A stretch of DNA of 64,000 bases from Neptunomonas marina (GTDB lineage: Bacteria > Pseudomonadota > Gammaproteobacteria > Pseudomonadales > Balneatricaceae), in assembly GCF_004005935.1 (NCBI RefSeq), contig NZ_SACQ01000003.1, forward strand, positions 248,001 to 312,000. Direction: 5' to 3'. The position numbers were made by a program, and so were the translations under genes. Below, piece after piece: positions 9,145 through 17,271 of the stretch. Under the pieces are notes generated by a model. The model did not search any database. It was not told the origin of the DNA and worked only from the letters and a program-made list of their open reading frames with translations. The stretch's first letter is position 1; each line of letters begins with the position of its first letter.

Positions 9145-9630
9145 ATGAAAAAACTCACCGCTGGTTCACTACTCATCTCTGCTGCACTCACACTCTCTGG
9201 CTGCTCTGACACGGAGGTAGGCGAAGTGAGTTTGGGCGTGTTCACCACTAAAGATATCAAGCTCGAGATCGTGCAAGACCCAGACATATCAGGCGTGAGT
9301 TGCCATATCGCCCATGTCGAAGCAAACCTAGACTTCGCTGATCCCTCTGATATGTCCATTGCTTGCCGACAAACCGGGCCAATCACCAAAGCGATGATCG
9401 ACCAGATTGATCGCGGCAAAGGCGGTGAAGTGATCTTTAAAGCATCAAAAAGTATTCTCTTTAAGTCACTCAAGGTGCGCCGAATCTTTGATGCGAAAAA
9501 CAAAACGCTCATCTACGTGAGCTACTCCACCAAAGAGGTTAACGGTAGCCATAAGCACTCATTGTCTACGGTGCCGTTATGGGGTAACCCAGTGTGGCAA
9601 CAACTAGATGAGCAAAGCCCTAACAGCTAA
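9145..9630 (+). CDS. CreA-family lipoprotein
   Basis: A 161-residue protein that starts with a signal peptide and lipobox LTLSGC, so it should be a membrane-anchored lipoprotein. The mature part carries CreA family features: GEVSLGVFTTKDIKLEIVQDPDISGVSCHI and SIACRQTGPI, with two conserved cysteines. The function of CreA is unknown. It converges with the LysR gene; their stop codons overlap by 4 bp, so no terminator separates them. Confidence 0.85.
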   Translation: MKKLTAGSLLISAALTLSGCSDTEVGEVSLGVFTTKDIKLEIVQDPDISGVSCHIAHVEANLDFADPSDMSIACRQTGPITKAMIDQIDRGKGGEVIFKASKSILFKSLKVRRIFDAKNKTLIYVSYSTKEVNGSHKHSLSTVPLWGNPVWQQLDEQSPNS

Positions 9631-10511
9631 AACGCATGAGCTAACACATCAACCAGTTCACGCGCGCCGGTAGAGAGTGGGTAGCGCCTGCGCGTGAGGA
9701 TACCAACGCGCCGGTTGACGATCGGCGCCTCCAACGGGCGGCAGAGTGCGCCAAGCTCCTCCATCTGCCGTAAGCAGAGGGAAGGCACGACACTCACCCC
9801 CAAACCGGTCGCAACCATACGTCCAATCGTCGCAAGCTGATGGGTTTCATACTGTGGGTTTAAGGTCATCCCTTGCGACTCTAATTTGTTTTCTACCAAC
9901 AGGCGCACACTCGATGGCCGCTGCAAGATAATAAAATCATCCTCTAGCAAATCTGGCCAGCGCACCACTGATTGCGCACTTAAGGGATGGTTCGTTGGGA
10001 TCACTGCAATAAATCGATCATCAAACAGCGGATGAAAGTTCAGATCACCTGCATCGTCAGGGTCAAAGGTCACTCCCACCTCGACTCGCCCGGTGCGCAC
10101 CATATCAACGACATCTTCGGCGATAACATCGTGGACCATCACGTTAATTGCAGGAAAGCGCTCCCGAAAGATTTTCAGTGCCGCAGGCAACTGATTCGAC
10201 GCAAACGACGGCATACTGGCAATCGCGATTTTTCCACGAAAGAGCGAAAAGCGGTTGTGCATCTCCTCGTATGCTTCATCTAAGTCAGCCAGAAGGCGCT
10301 GCGCCGTCGGATAGAAGGCCTCTCCTTCGGGTGTTAGCGCTAATGTGCGTGTCGTACGCGCCAACAGCTGCCCACCCAAGGCGTCCTCTAAGTTTTTAAT
10401 TGCAACGCTAAGCGCCGGTTGAGAGAGGTGCAGCTGGTCGCAGGCTTCAGTGAAGCTGCGTGTTTTCGCAACGGCTACAAATGCTCGCAGTTGTTTAACG
10501 GTTATATTCAT
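9627..10511 (-). CDS. LysR-family transcriptional regulator
   Basis: A 294-residue LysR-type regulator. The winged helix-turn-helix covers residues 1-60 (TRSFTEACDQLHLSQPALSVAIKNLEDALGG), and a periplasmic-binding-like effector domain covers about 90-290. It is divergent from the 3-oxoacid CoA-transferase genes across 154 bp, so it most likely controls them and its own promoter. The inducer is unknown, but a 3-oxo acid or its CoA ester would be logical. Confidence 0.88.
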   Translation of the reverse strand: MNITVKQLRAFVAVAKTRSFTEACDQLHLSQPALSVAIKNLEDALGGQLLARTTRTLALTPEGEAFYPTAQRLLADLDEAYEEMHNRFSLFRGKIAIASMPSFASNQLPAALKIFRERFPAINVMVHDVIAEDVVDMVRTGRVEVGVTFDPDDAGDLNFHPLFDDRFIAVIPTNHPLSAQSVVRWPDLLEDDFIILQRPSSVRLLVENKLESQGMTLNPQYETHQLATIGRMVATGLGVSVVPSLCLRQMEELGALCRPLEAPIVNRRVGILTRRRYPLSTGARELVDVLAHAF

Positions 10512-10522
10512 TAAAAAAATTT

Positions 10523-10624
10523 ATTATTTGTTTGAATAATTTCATTGGATAAATATAAACCGTTGTATAAAACTACTCAAACAACATCACAGCCCAAATT
10601 TAGAGCGCTCTGAAATTTTTGGCT
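10523..10624. promoter_or_regulatory. Operator-like dyads between the LysR gene and the CoA-transferase genes
   Basis: Two dyads lie in this divergent region. ATTATT-TGTTTG-AATAAT occupies 10523-10540. A larger imperfect one at about 10591-10624 is centred on the perfect palindrome AGAGCGCTCT (10602-10611), flanked by CAAATTT on the left and AAATTT plus TTGGCT on the right. LysR proteins bind interrupted dyads of this kind near divergent promoters. The second could also be a leader hairpin of the CoA-transferase mRNA. Confidence 0.5.
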
Positions 10625-10665
10625 GATAACAACAAACAACAAGCAGCTTGACATGGAGGATATCA

Positions 10666-11367
10666 ATGTCCGGTTTCGATAAGGTAGTAGGTAGCTACGA
10701 AGAAGCTATGGCGGGTCTCGAAGATGGTATGACCGTCATCGCAGGTGGATTTGGTTTGTGCGGCATTCCAGAAAACCTGATCGCTGAAATCAAGCGCAAA
10801 GGCACTAAGGAGCTTACCATCGTTTCCAACAACTGTGGCGTTGATGGCTTCGGTCTTGGTGTCTTGCTGGAAGATCGCCAAGTCAAAAAGATGATCTCCT
10901 CTTACGTCGGTGAAAACGCGCTGTTCGAGAAACAACTATTAGCAGGTGAACTTGAAGTTGAACTGACGCCTCAAGGCACCCTAGCGGAGAAGATGCGTGC
11001 CGGTGGTGCTGGCATCCCTGCATTCTACACAGCAACAGGCTACGGCACGCTGGTAGGTGAAGGTAAAGACGTACGCGAATTTGATGGCCGCAAGTACATT
11101 CTTGAAGAGTCGATCAAAGGTGATTTCGCAATCGTTAAGGGCTGGAAAGCGGACCGCTTCGGTAATGTTATCTATCGCCACACGGCACAGAACTTCAACC
11201 CAATGGCTGCTACGGCTGGCAAGATCACAGTTGTCGAAGTCGAAGAGATTGTTGAGCCGGGCGAACTTGATCCAACCCAGATTCACACGCCGGGTATCTA
11301 CGTTGACCGCCTCATCCAAGGCAACTTCGAAAAACGCATCGAACAACGCACTGTGCGCCAAGCTTAA
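10666..11367 (+). CDS. 3-oxoacid CoA-transferase subunit A
   Basis: Alpha subunit, 233 residues, of a two-subunit CoA-transferase that moves CoA from succinyl-CoA or an acyl-CoA to acetoacetate-type acids. The glycine-rich [13 protein letters not shown] near residue 28 and the [15 protein letters not shown] block are characteristic of AtoD/ScoA-like proteins. I use the ATG at 10666, with GGAGG eight bases upstream, rather than an earlier in-frame TTG. Subunit B follows after 15 bp. The donor and acceptor are inferred from the family. Confidence 0.92.
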   Translation: MSGFDKVVGSYEEAMAGLEDGMTVIAGGFGLCGIPENLIAEIKRKGTKELTIVSNNCGVDGFGLGVLLEDRQVKKMISSYVGENALFEKQLLAGELEVELTPQGTLAEKMRAGGAGIPAFYTATGYGTLVGEGKDVREFDGRKYILEESIKGDFAIVKGWKADRFGNVIYRHTAQNFNPMAATAGKITVVEVEEIVEPGELDPTQIHTPGIYVDRLIQGNFEKRIEQRTVRQA

Positions 11368-11382
11368 GGGAGGAGACAAACA

Positions 11383-12039
11383 ATGGCACTTTCTCGCGAA
11401 CAGATGGCAATGCGCGTAGCGCGTGAGCTACAAGACGGTTACTACGTAAACTTGGGCATTGGTATCCCAACACTGGTTGCAAACTATGTCCCTGAGGGCA
11501 TGGATGTCATGCTGCAATCAGAGAATGGCTTGCTCGGTATGGGCCAGTTCCCAACCGAAGAAGAAGTTGACGCCGACATGATCAACGCTGGTAAACAGAC
11601 CGTAACAACGGTAACAGGCGCGTCAATTTTTTCATCTGCAGAGTCTTTCGCCATGATCCGTGGCGGTCATGTTGACTTAACAGTACTGGGAGCTTTCGAG
11701 GTCGATATCGAGGGCAACATCGCATCCTACATGATCCCTGGAAAACTCATCAAAGGGATGGGCGGCGCGATGGACCTGGTGGCTGGTGCAGACAATATTA
11801 TTGTACTGATGACCCATGCCTCTAAGCATGGCGACTCTAAGCTGCTAGAAAAATGCACATTGCCACTCACAGGCGCTGGATGCATTAAAAAGGTACTGAC
11901 TGACCTAGCTTATTTAGAGATTGAAGATGGTGCGTTTGTTCTAAAAGAACGCGCACCTGGAGTGTCCGTTGAAGAGATCGTCGAGAAAACAGCTGGTAAA
12001 TTAATTGTGCCAGATGAAGTTCCCGAAATGGTCTTTTAA
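11383..12039 (+). CDS. 3-oxoacid CoA-transferase subunit B
   Basis: Beta subunit, 218 residues, carrying the active-site SENG motif in which Glu47 forms the covalent CoA thioester. YVNLGIGIPTLVANY and GGAMDLVAGA are family-typical. A strong GGGAGGAG site precedes the ATG. It is the partner of the preceding gene, and a strong terminator follows the stop, so the pair is a two-gene operon. Confidence 0.93.
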   Translation: MALSREQMAMRVARELQDGYYVNLGIGIPTLVANYVPEGMDVMLQSENGLLGMGQFPTEEEVDADMINAGKQTVTTVTGASIFSSAESFAMIRGGHVDLTVLGAFEVDIEGNIASYMIPGKLIKGMGGAMDLVAGADNIIVLMTHASKHGDSKLLEKCTLPLTGAGCIKKVLTDLAYLEIEDGAFVLKERAPGVSVEEIVEKTAGKLIVPDEVPEMVF

Positions 12040-12055
12040 ACACTTGTAGCGCATT

Positions 12056-12082
12056 GCCCGGACATTGTCCGGGCTTTTTTTT
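12056..12082 (+). terminator. Rho-independent terminator after the CoA-transferase operon
   Basis: GCCCGGACA at 12056 pairs with TGTCCGGGC around a tiny loop and is followed at once by eight T residues. It serves the plus-strand CoA-transferase operon. On the minus strand, where the Pel-linked TPR gene ends at 12088, there is no T run, so that gene is not obviously terminated here. Confidence 0.9.
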
Positions 12083-12087
12083 GCCTG

Positions 12088-13464
12088 TTATATCGGGATG
12101 GTTTTAACCTCGCTAATTAACCACTCCCCATTAACATTTAACAAACGAAACTCTTTACGAGTCTTATCCGCATAGTTGCTCGCTTGATAGGACTGCACAA
12201 AGGTGGCCGTTGCGGTATTTGGATTAACGAGTTGTACACTCAGCTCACCGATACCAACCTGAATATTCTTAGCTCGGTTGATACGTTTAGCGCGCTCTTT
12301 ACGCCATTTTTTGTTGGTCGCGTAACGGCGCGAAGAGTAGTCACTAACGTAGCTGCTGTAGTAACGTTCAAGATCTTTGGTTGACCACGCTCGCGCCCAT
12401 GCCTGAACTTGCTCACTAATAGCTTGACTGTAGTCATCTGCACTGGCGGTAATCGCTTCTTGGCTCACCGTGTCCTGAGCAACTTGTGCAGCTTTTTTAA
12501 CGTCAGTTACCGCTGCCATCTCTTTTTCAACAGCTTTATCTTCAGAGATATTCAAGTCATCAAGTAACGCTAGTACCTCATTGCTGGCCTCTTTTGCCGC
12601 CACCTTCTGCTGTGCTGTCACACCTGAATTTTCATCTTCTGGGTAGACGATTCGCTGCTGAACAGCCTCGTTTTCGCTGGATGCTAGCTGCGCTTCGGAA
12701 GCGCTTGATTCAAGCGTTTTTTCATTAGACTCAAATTGATCAGCGCCGGACTTGTCTAATTCTTGCAAAAAGCTCTGCGTCGAAGCTAACAACGCCTGAG
12801 TTTTCTCTGCCGCTTCGCTATCGGCTTGACGCTCAACCTGATCACCCTTACCGGCAATATTAGGTTGTTCTGCCAACACTGAAGGTTTTACCTGAGCTAT
12901 CTGATCGCTACCACCAAGGTAGCTCATAGGCACGACGCGTGCGTTGTTTTCAAGTTTGAGAGCCTTGAGATAGGCACCTGATGTCATCGCTGCAGAGAGG
13001 CTATTTATGTTTTCATAAACTTTGTGGTACCCCGGATGCGTTTCTAGCGCTTTGACCAGCATATCCATCGAGCGTTCGTACTTACCCAGCCGAGATAAGG
13101 CGATAGCTAAGTTGTTATGTGCCTCGTAGCTATCAGAGTATTGATTCGCAGCAGCCGTCAAAACACGCTCGGCCTCTTCATACTTCTGCAACTCAATCAG
13201 CAATTGCCCTTTCAACAGCCTTGAATCGAGATCACTCATCAGTTGGCGCTGCGTCGCTGTTTCTAGAAGCTGCAGCGCATCTTCGATATTACCTGAGCGC
13301 GAGTGTTTTAGAATTCTCGTCGTCCACTTGGCTTTATCGGCAGCATCGTAAGTCACCTCCTCTGGCGCTCCAGATCTCACCACACTCACGCCGACTAAAA
13401 CACTGCCTATCACGGCCGCTGCGATACCCCATTTCACGAACCGCACCGAGTTCTCGGACTGCAT
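12088..13464 (-). CDS. Membrane-anchored TPR protein with C-terminal Cds6-like domain, pel operon-linked
   Basis: A 458-residue protein. An N-terminal membrane anchor (about residues 10-28, IAAAVIGSVLVGVSVV) leads into TPR-like repeats (about 40-155). A long acidic, low-complexity, probably disordered linker (about 180-330) follows. A C-terminal alpha/beta domain (about 338-458) contains QAWARAWSTKDLERYYSSYVSDY and a terminal GEWLISEVKT; it resembles the NTF2-like domain of Cds6-type L,D-transpeptidase-associated proteins. No transpeptidase catalytic domain is present. I start it at ATG 13464 because AGGGTGAG lies just upstream. It follows pelG after 50 bp on the same strand, suggesting an accessory envelope or assembly factor for Pel. 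That role is inference. Confidence 0.75.
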   Translation of the reverse strand: MQSENSVRFVKWGIAAAVIGSVLVGVSVVRSGAPEEVTYDAADKAKWTTRILKHSRSGNIEDALQLLETATQRQLMSDLDSRLLKGQLLIELQKYEEAERVLTAAANQYSDSYEAHNNLAIALSRLGKYERSMDMLVKALETHPGYHKVYENINSLSAAMTSGAYLKALKLENNARVVPMSYLGGSDQIAQVKPSVLAEQPNIAGKGDQVERQADSEAAEKTQALLASTQSFLQELDKSGADQFESNEKTLESSASEAQLASSENEAVQQRIVYPEDENSGVTAQQKVAAKEASNEVLALLDDLNISEDKAVEKEMAAVTDVKKAAQVAQDTVSQEAITASADDYSQAISEQVQAWARAWSTKDLERYYSSYVSDYSSRRYATNKKWRKERAKRINRAKNIQVGIGELSVQLVNPNTATATFVQSYQASNYADKTRKEFRLLNVNGEWLISEVKTIPI

Positions 13465-13514
13465 AACTCTCACCCTTTAAAGAACCAAAAAACAAATAAC
13501 CGAACCGATAAAAC

Positions 13515-14888
13515 TTACTTTTGCAGCATATATGTGTCGTATTCCAAATCATTGAATACTTTATTAAGCCACAACAAACCCACGATAGTGGGTACAGAAA
13601 CACCTAGCACAAACCCGTACCCATAGAATGCCGGCCCGAGTTTGATAGATAACATCGAAAAAAACAAATTAACGACAAAAAACAACCCTGTAAGCGCATT
13701 AGCAACCCAACGCTTATCAAGGTAAAACAGCACATTAAGAATACTCAGGAAGATGACCTGTACTGCCACTCCCACTAAATCCACATTGAGCAATGCGCGG
13801 TACTCTAAATCGATACCTAACATTTCTAACAGCACACCACCCCAAATCAGCAGGGCAATCACGGTAATGCCTTGGATCTTAAAGATCTCGTAGATACCGC
13901 GTCGAACCGCAGCGATCATCTCATTTTTGATCGCTAAGATTTCACTCAACGTCGCATTCCCCAGCACCGCTTGGTAGTACTTGCTATGCTGCTCAGCAAA
14001 GTCTGTTTCGATACGCACTAAGAACACAGCCATTCCGGGAATGATCGATAAGTAAGCTAGGAAAATCGGGATGTCGTAGATCAAACTCGCCCGAAACAGG
14101 CCAACCACATGTTCTGATGTAGCCTGCGAGAACCAAAATACGAACTTGTCTGACCAAACGCCTAAATTGTAGAGCGTGCCGCACAAAAACAAGCTATAAA
14201 ACGCTTTCTCTTTATCCAGAAAACGAAAGGATACTAGGTTACCCGATGCAGGATACTTACGGATGACAATGGCGAGGAAGGCAAAAAACAGAAATGCATG
14301 GCAGAAGAAGAACGCCGTAATCAACCCTTCTAACTGAAAACCATTTAATAGCGCAGAAAGAATCACAAGCAAGGTATAGCCGGCTAACATCACAGCTAAA
14401 ACTAGCTTATATTCTTTCAACCCGGACAGGAAAATAACCATCATCCAAAGGTTACAGAGCGCGACAAACGACCCTGCTAAAAGGAGATTGTAGAACAGAG
14501 TATTTTCCGGAAATAACGGAATGGCAGCAAAACCCAACACGCCGGATACGAGCGTTACAATCGTAACCGCACCGAGAACATTAGGCAGCACCTCTTTATC
14601 TGCTTTTAAAAATAATAGATCAGACACAAACCGGGTCAGCATGAGCTGCAAACCACCGGTCAGAATCAGCGAGCCGGCCATTAGGTAGGTTACCGATACC
14701 AAAAACTGGATCAGCATCTGCTGGGAGACCATGACTCCGATGCTGATTAGGCCAACCACGACCATCGCTAAGATAGATAAAACCCAAGGCCCAGAGCCGA
14801 TAAGCCCAGCATACCCATATGCTTCGAAGACCGAGAGAAGCGAGTTCTTTTTGAGGATTTTCTTAATCTCAAACCCTATTCCGGCCAT
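13515..14888 (-). CDS. pelG: Pel polysaccharide inner-membrane flippase-like protein PelG
   Basis: A 457-residue integral membrane protein with about twelve hydrophobic segments, beginning MAGIGFEIKKILKKNSLLSVFEAYGYAGLIGSGPW, a start characteristic of PelG. PelG is a Wzx-like member of the MOP superfamily and forms the inner-membrane Pel synthase complex with PelD, PelE and PelF. Its start codon lies inside pelF (13-bp overlap), indicating coupled translation. It is the last conserved pel gene in the operon. Confidence 0.93.
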   Translation of the reverse strand: MAGIGFEIKKILKKNSLLSVFEAYGYAGLIGSGPWVLSILAMVVVGLISIGVMVSQQMLIQFLVSVTYLMAGSLILTGGLQLMLTRFVSDLLFLKADKEVLPNVLGAVTIVTLVSGVLGFAAIPLFPENTLFYNLLLAGSFVALCNLWMMVIFLSGLKEYKLVLAVMLAGYTLLVILSALLNGFQLEGLITAFFFCHAFLFFAFLAIVIRKYPASGNLVSFRFLDKEKAFYSLFLCGTLYNLGVWSDKFVFWFSQATSEHVVGLFRASLIYDIPIFLAYLSIIPGMAVFLVRIETDFAEQHSKYYQAVLGNATLSEILAIKNEMIAAVRRGIYEIFKIQGITVIALLIWGGVLLEMLGIDLEYRALLNVDLVGVAVQVIFLSILNVLFYLDKRWVANALTGLFFVVNLFFSMLSIKLGPAFYGYGFVLGVSVPTIVGLLWLNKVFNDLEYDTYMLQK

Positions 14889-16375
14889 GCCATCACCTCG
14901 CTATATAGCTGCTTATAGCTCTCGTACATCATCTTTTCATCGTAGATGGCTTTGACGCGCGCCAACCCTGCATGCTGCATGGCATGCCACTTATCTTGAT
15001 CATTTAATAGCTCAACGATGGCGTCGGCGGTTTTTTGCGGCGATGCGATCGGCACAACCGTTCCAGCCTGACCGAGCTGTTGATCTGCGTCGGTCATACC
15101 CTCGGCAATTTCACGGCACGAACCCACATCAGTCGCCACAAACGGTACGCCCGCAGCCATACCCTCCAATAGCACCAAAGGCTGCGCTTCCGAGATCGAT
15201 GTTAAGACCATCACGCCCAGCTGAGGCAGTATCTCGGCAACATTTTGCATCCCCATAAAGGTCACTTTGTCGGCAAGGCCTAGGGTATCCACCAACTGGC
15301 GACACTCTTCGTAGTAGCCCGGATCTTCGTCATACGGACCGATGATTAATCCTTTAATCTGTGGATCTGTGCCGCAGGCGTGACGTAGCGCACGGATAAA
15401 GGTCTTAATATCTTTGATCGAAACCACACGCCCAACGAGACCCGCCACCTTAGGAATCTCTTTACCACGGCTGGCCAGCGCATCGCTGTAGCGTTCGATA
15501 TTGATACCGTTTGGAACAACCAGCGTTTTTTGTGCATCGGCGCCATCCTTTAGCTGGCGGCGCTGATTACCTGCATAGAGCGCTGTAATTTTGGCGGCAG
15601 CGTGATATCCGCTCAGGCCAAGCTGTTCAAAAAAGCGTATCCACATCCTGCGGATATAACCCATATTGACAGCGAGCCCTTCCTCAACCAGTTGATCATC
15701 CCCTGCTATCCAGTTTGCTTGGGCAAGATCAATTTTACGCTCTTTCGTGTAAATACCGTGCTCGCTAATAAGTAACGGCGTACCATGAAGCGCATTAGCG
15801 CCCGCACCCAAGAAACCTGCGTAGCCCGTTGATATCGAATGATACAAACGCGCTTTTGGTAAACTTCTGGCGATGATTGCTGATTTCAACAATGGCAAAT
15901 AAAGGTTGCGATAGGCCCAGAAAAAGTCGGTAAATGGGAAGTCTGGGCAATAGGTTCGATAGCTCTTAACTAAAGCGCGCCAACCCTCTTTCGAATGCAT
16001 AAAGTCCTGCACAGGGATACCACTATCGTCACCCAACAAAGAGAACATCTCTCGAAGCAACTCAGTGGGCACCGCTTCCTGAGTATCATGAAAGTAAGTT
16101 TCAAAACGCTTCCACTTGTCATACGCCGAAGCGTTACCTTTTGAGGCCCGCGCTTTCGTGTAAGACTCATCCATAATGTAGTGGGTATCGAGCCCCACCA
16201 CATTGTCAGGTAACTCATACTTCTGCTCACCATAAAATTCGGGATCACCGCCCACAAAGACTAAGTGGAATGTGAGGTGTGGCATACCTTGGATGATCTG
16301 ATGCACCCAACTGGAAACGCCACCACGTACATACGGATAGGTACCTTCCAGCAGCAAAACAACATCAGCACTCAT
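14876..16375 (-). CDS. pelF: Pel glycosyltransferase PelF
   Basis: GT4-family glycosyltransferase of 499 residues that polymerises the Pel chain in the cytoplasm from UDP-sugars. The PelF start VVLLLEGTYPYVRGGVSSWVHQII is clear. The C-terminal Rossmann half holds the EX7E motif (Glu396 to Glu404 in EAQPLVLLEGMAAGVPF). Length matches the family. It overlaps pelE by 4 bp upstream and pelG by 13 bp downstream. Confidence 0.96.
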   Translation of the reverse strand: MSADVVLLLEGTYPYVRGGVSSWVHQIIQGMPHLTFHLVFVGGDPEFYGEQKYELPDNVVGLDTHYIMDESYTKARASKGNASAYDKWKRFETYFHDTQEAVPTELLREMFSLLGDDSGIPVQDFMHSKEGWRALVKSYRTYCPDFPFTDFFWAYRNLYLPLLKSAIIARSLPKARLYHSISTGYAGFLGAGANALHGTPLLISEHGIYTKERKIDLAQANWIAGDDQLVEEGLAVNMGYIRRMWIRFFEQLGLSGYHAAAKITALYAGNQRRQLKDGADAQKTLVVPNGINIERYSDALASRGKEIPKVAGLVGRVVSIKDIKTFIRALRHACGTDPQIKGLIIGPYDEDPGYYEECRQLVDTLGLADKVTFMGMQNVAEILPQLGVMVLTSISEAQPLVLLEGMAAGVPFVATDVGSCREIAEGMTDADQQLGQAGTVVPIASPQKTADAIVELLNDQDKWHAMQHAGLARVKAIYDEKMMYESYKQLYSEVMAWPE

Positions 16376-17271
16376 GACCAGTACTCCTTAACCGCTCGTA
16401 GTGCCAAATTTTGTTGCACTTGTGGGATATCCTTTAAGTATTGCTTCACTTCGTTATAACGCTTCTGCTTAAAGGCTGCTTCCGCAAGATAGGGCAACAC
16501 TTGCTGTTTGGCGCTGTTGCTATCGAATGCGAATAAAAGATGCTCGCGTGCTGCCCCAGGATCATCAAGGGCAAGATAAGCACGCCCAAGCAGCAGACGA
16601 GTGGCTAAGTTATCAGCAATTGAGATCGCCTCCTCACCGTAGCGGACTGATTCGGCCAGCACGAAGCGCTTCAACTCTCCCTCAGTGATACCAAGATAGC
16701 CTAGCTCCCAATAGCACTCGGCCAACTTACGCAGAATACGGGCTTTTCTATCGACACCCGTCTTTTGACCCAACAAAAGATTGAGATAATAGATATTGGC
16801 ATTGATACGTGACTCTTTCTGGTCAAGTAACGAATACGCTAACAAACGTACGTCATCCTCTAAGTCATTGAGGACCAAGCGTAAGATTGGAATCGCGTCT
16901 TTATCCTTCATATGGCGCGTGGACAACACTGCGGCTTGGCGCTTGTCCGAGCTATCTGCGTGTTTTAATACGGCGCGTAATCCGCCATGCGAATAGAGCG
17001 GTGCAACCTCTTCCTGAGGCGTATGGGGCAGGTCTGGCACTTCGAACTGCCGAGTATTAACAGCCTTTTGATCTTCAGGAAAATAGAGGCTAAACAGCAG
17101 AATAATACCCGTAAACAACATGCCCAAGACCGGCAAGAACAGGTTAAGAGACAATAGCAAAGCAAACCCTTTAGCTCCGCCCAATTGGTAAGAGCTTGGT
17201 AAGTTACGCCAAACCACAAGCGCGACGACAAGTGCAGTCGTTAAGTAAGCCAACAGCCCAACCGCGATCAT
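16372..17271 (-). CDS. pelE: Pel synthase membrane/TPR protein PelE
   Basis: A 299-residue protein with two N-terminal transmembrane helices (about 2-21 and 35-65) and a cytoplasmic helical region rich in TPR-like repeats, for example ATRLLLGRAYLALDDPGAAREHLL. This is the PelE architecture; PelE is a scaffold in the PelDEFG inner-membrane complex. Sequence alone would only say TPR membrane protein; the position between pelD and pelF (4-bp overlaps on both sides) makes the call firm. Confidence 0.9.
   Translation of the reverse strand: MIAVGLLAYLTTALVVALVVWRNLPSSYQLGGAKGFALLLSLNLFLPVLGMLFTGIILLFSLYFPEDQKAVNTRQFEVPDLPHTPQEEVAPLYSHGGLRAVLKHADSSDKRQAAVLSTRHMKDKDAIPILRLVLNDLEDDVRLLAYSLLDQKESRINANIYYLNLLLGQKTGVDRKARILRKLAECYWELGYLGITEGELKRFVLAESVRYGEEAISIADNLATRLLLGRAYLALDDPGAAREHLLFAFDSNSAKQQVLPYLAEAAFKQKRYNEVKQYLKDIPQVQQNLALRAVKEYWS

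Noticed and set aside
12056-12082. Terminator for the pel operon and its TPR gene
   Set aside because: The hairpin is strong, but the T tract occurs only on the plus strand, so I assign it to the CoA-transferase operon alone.
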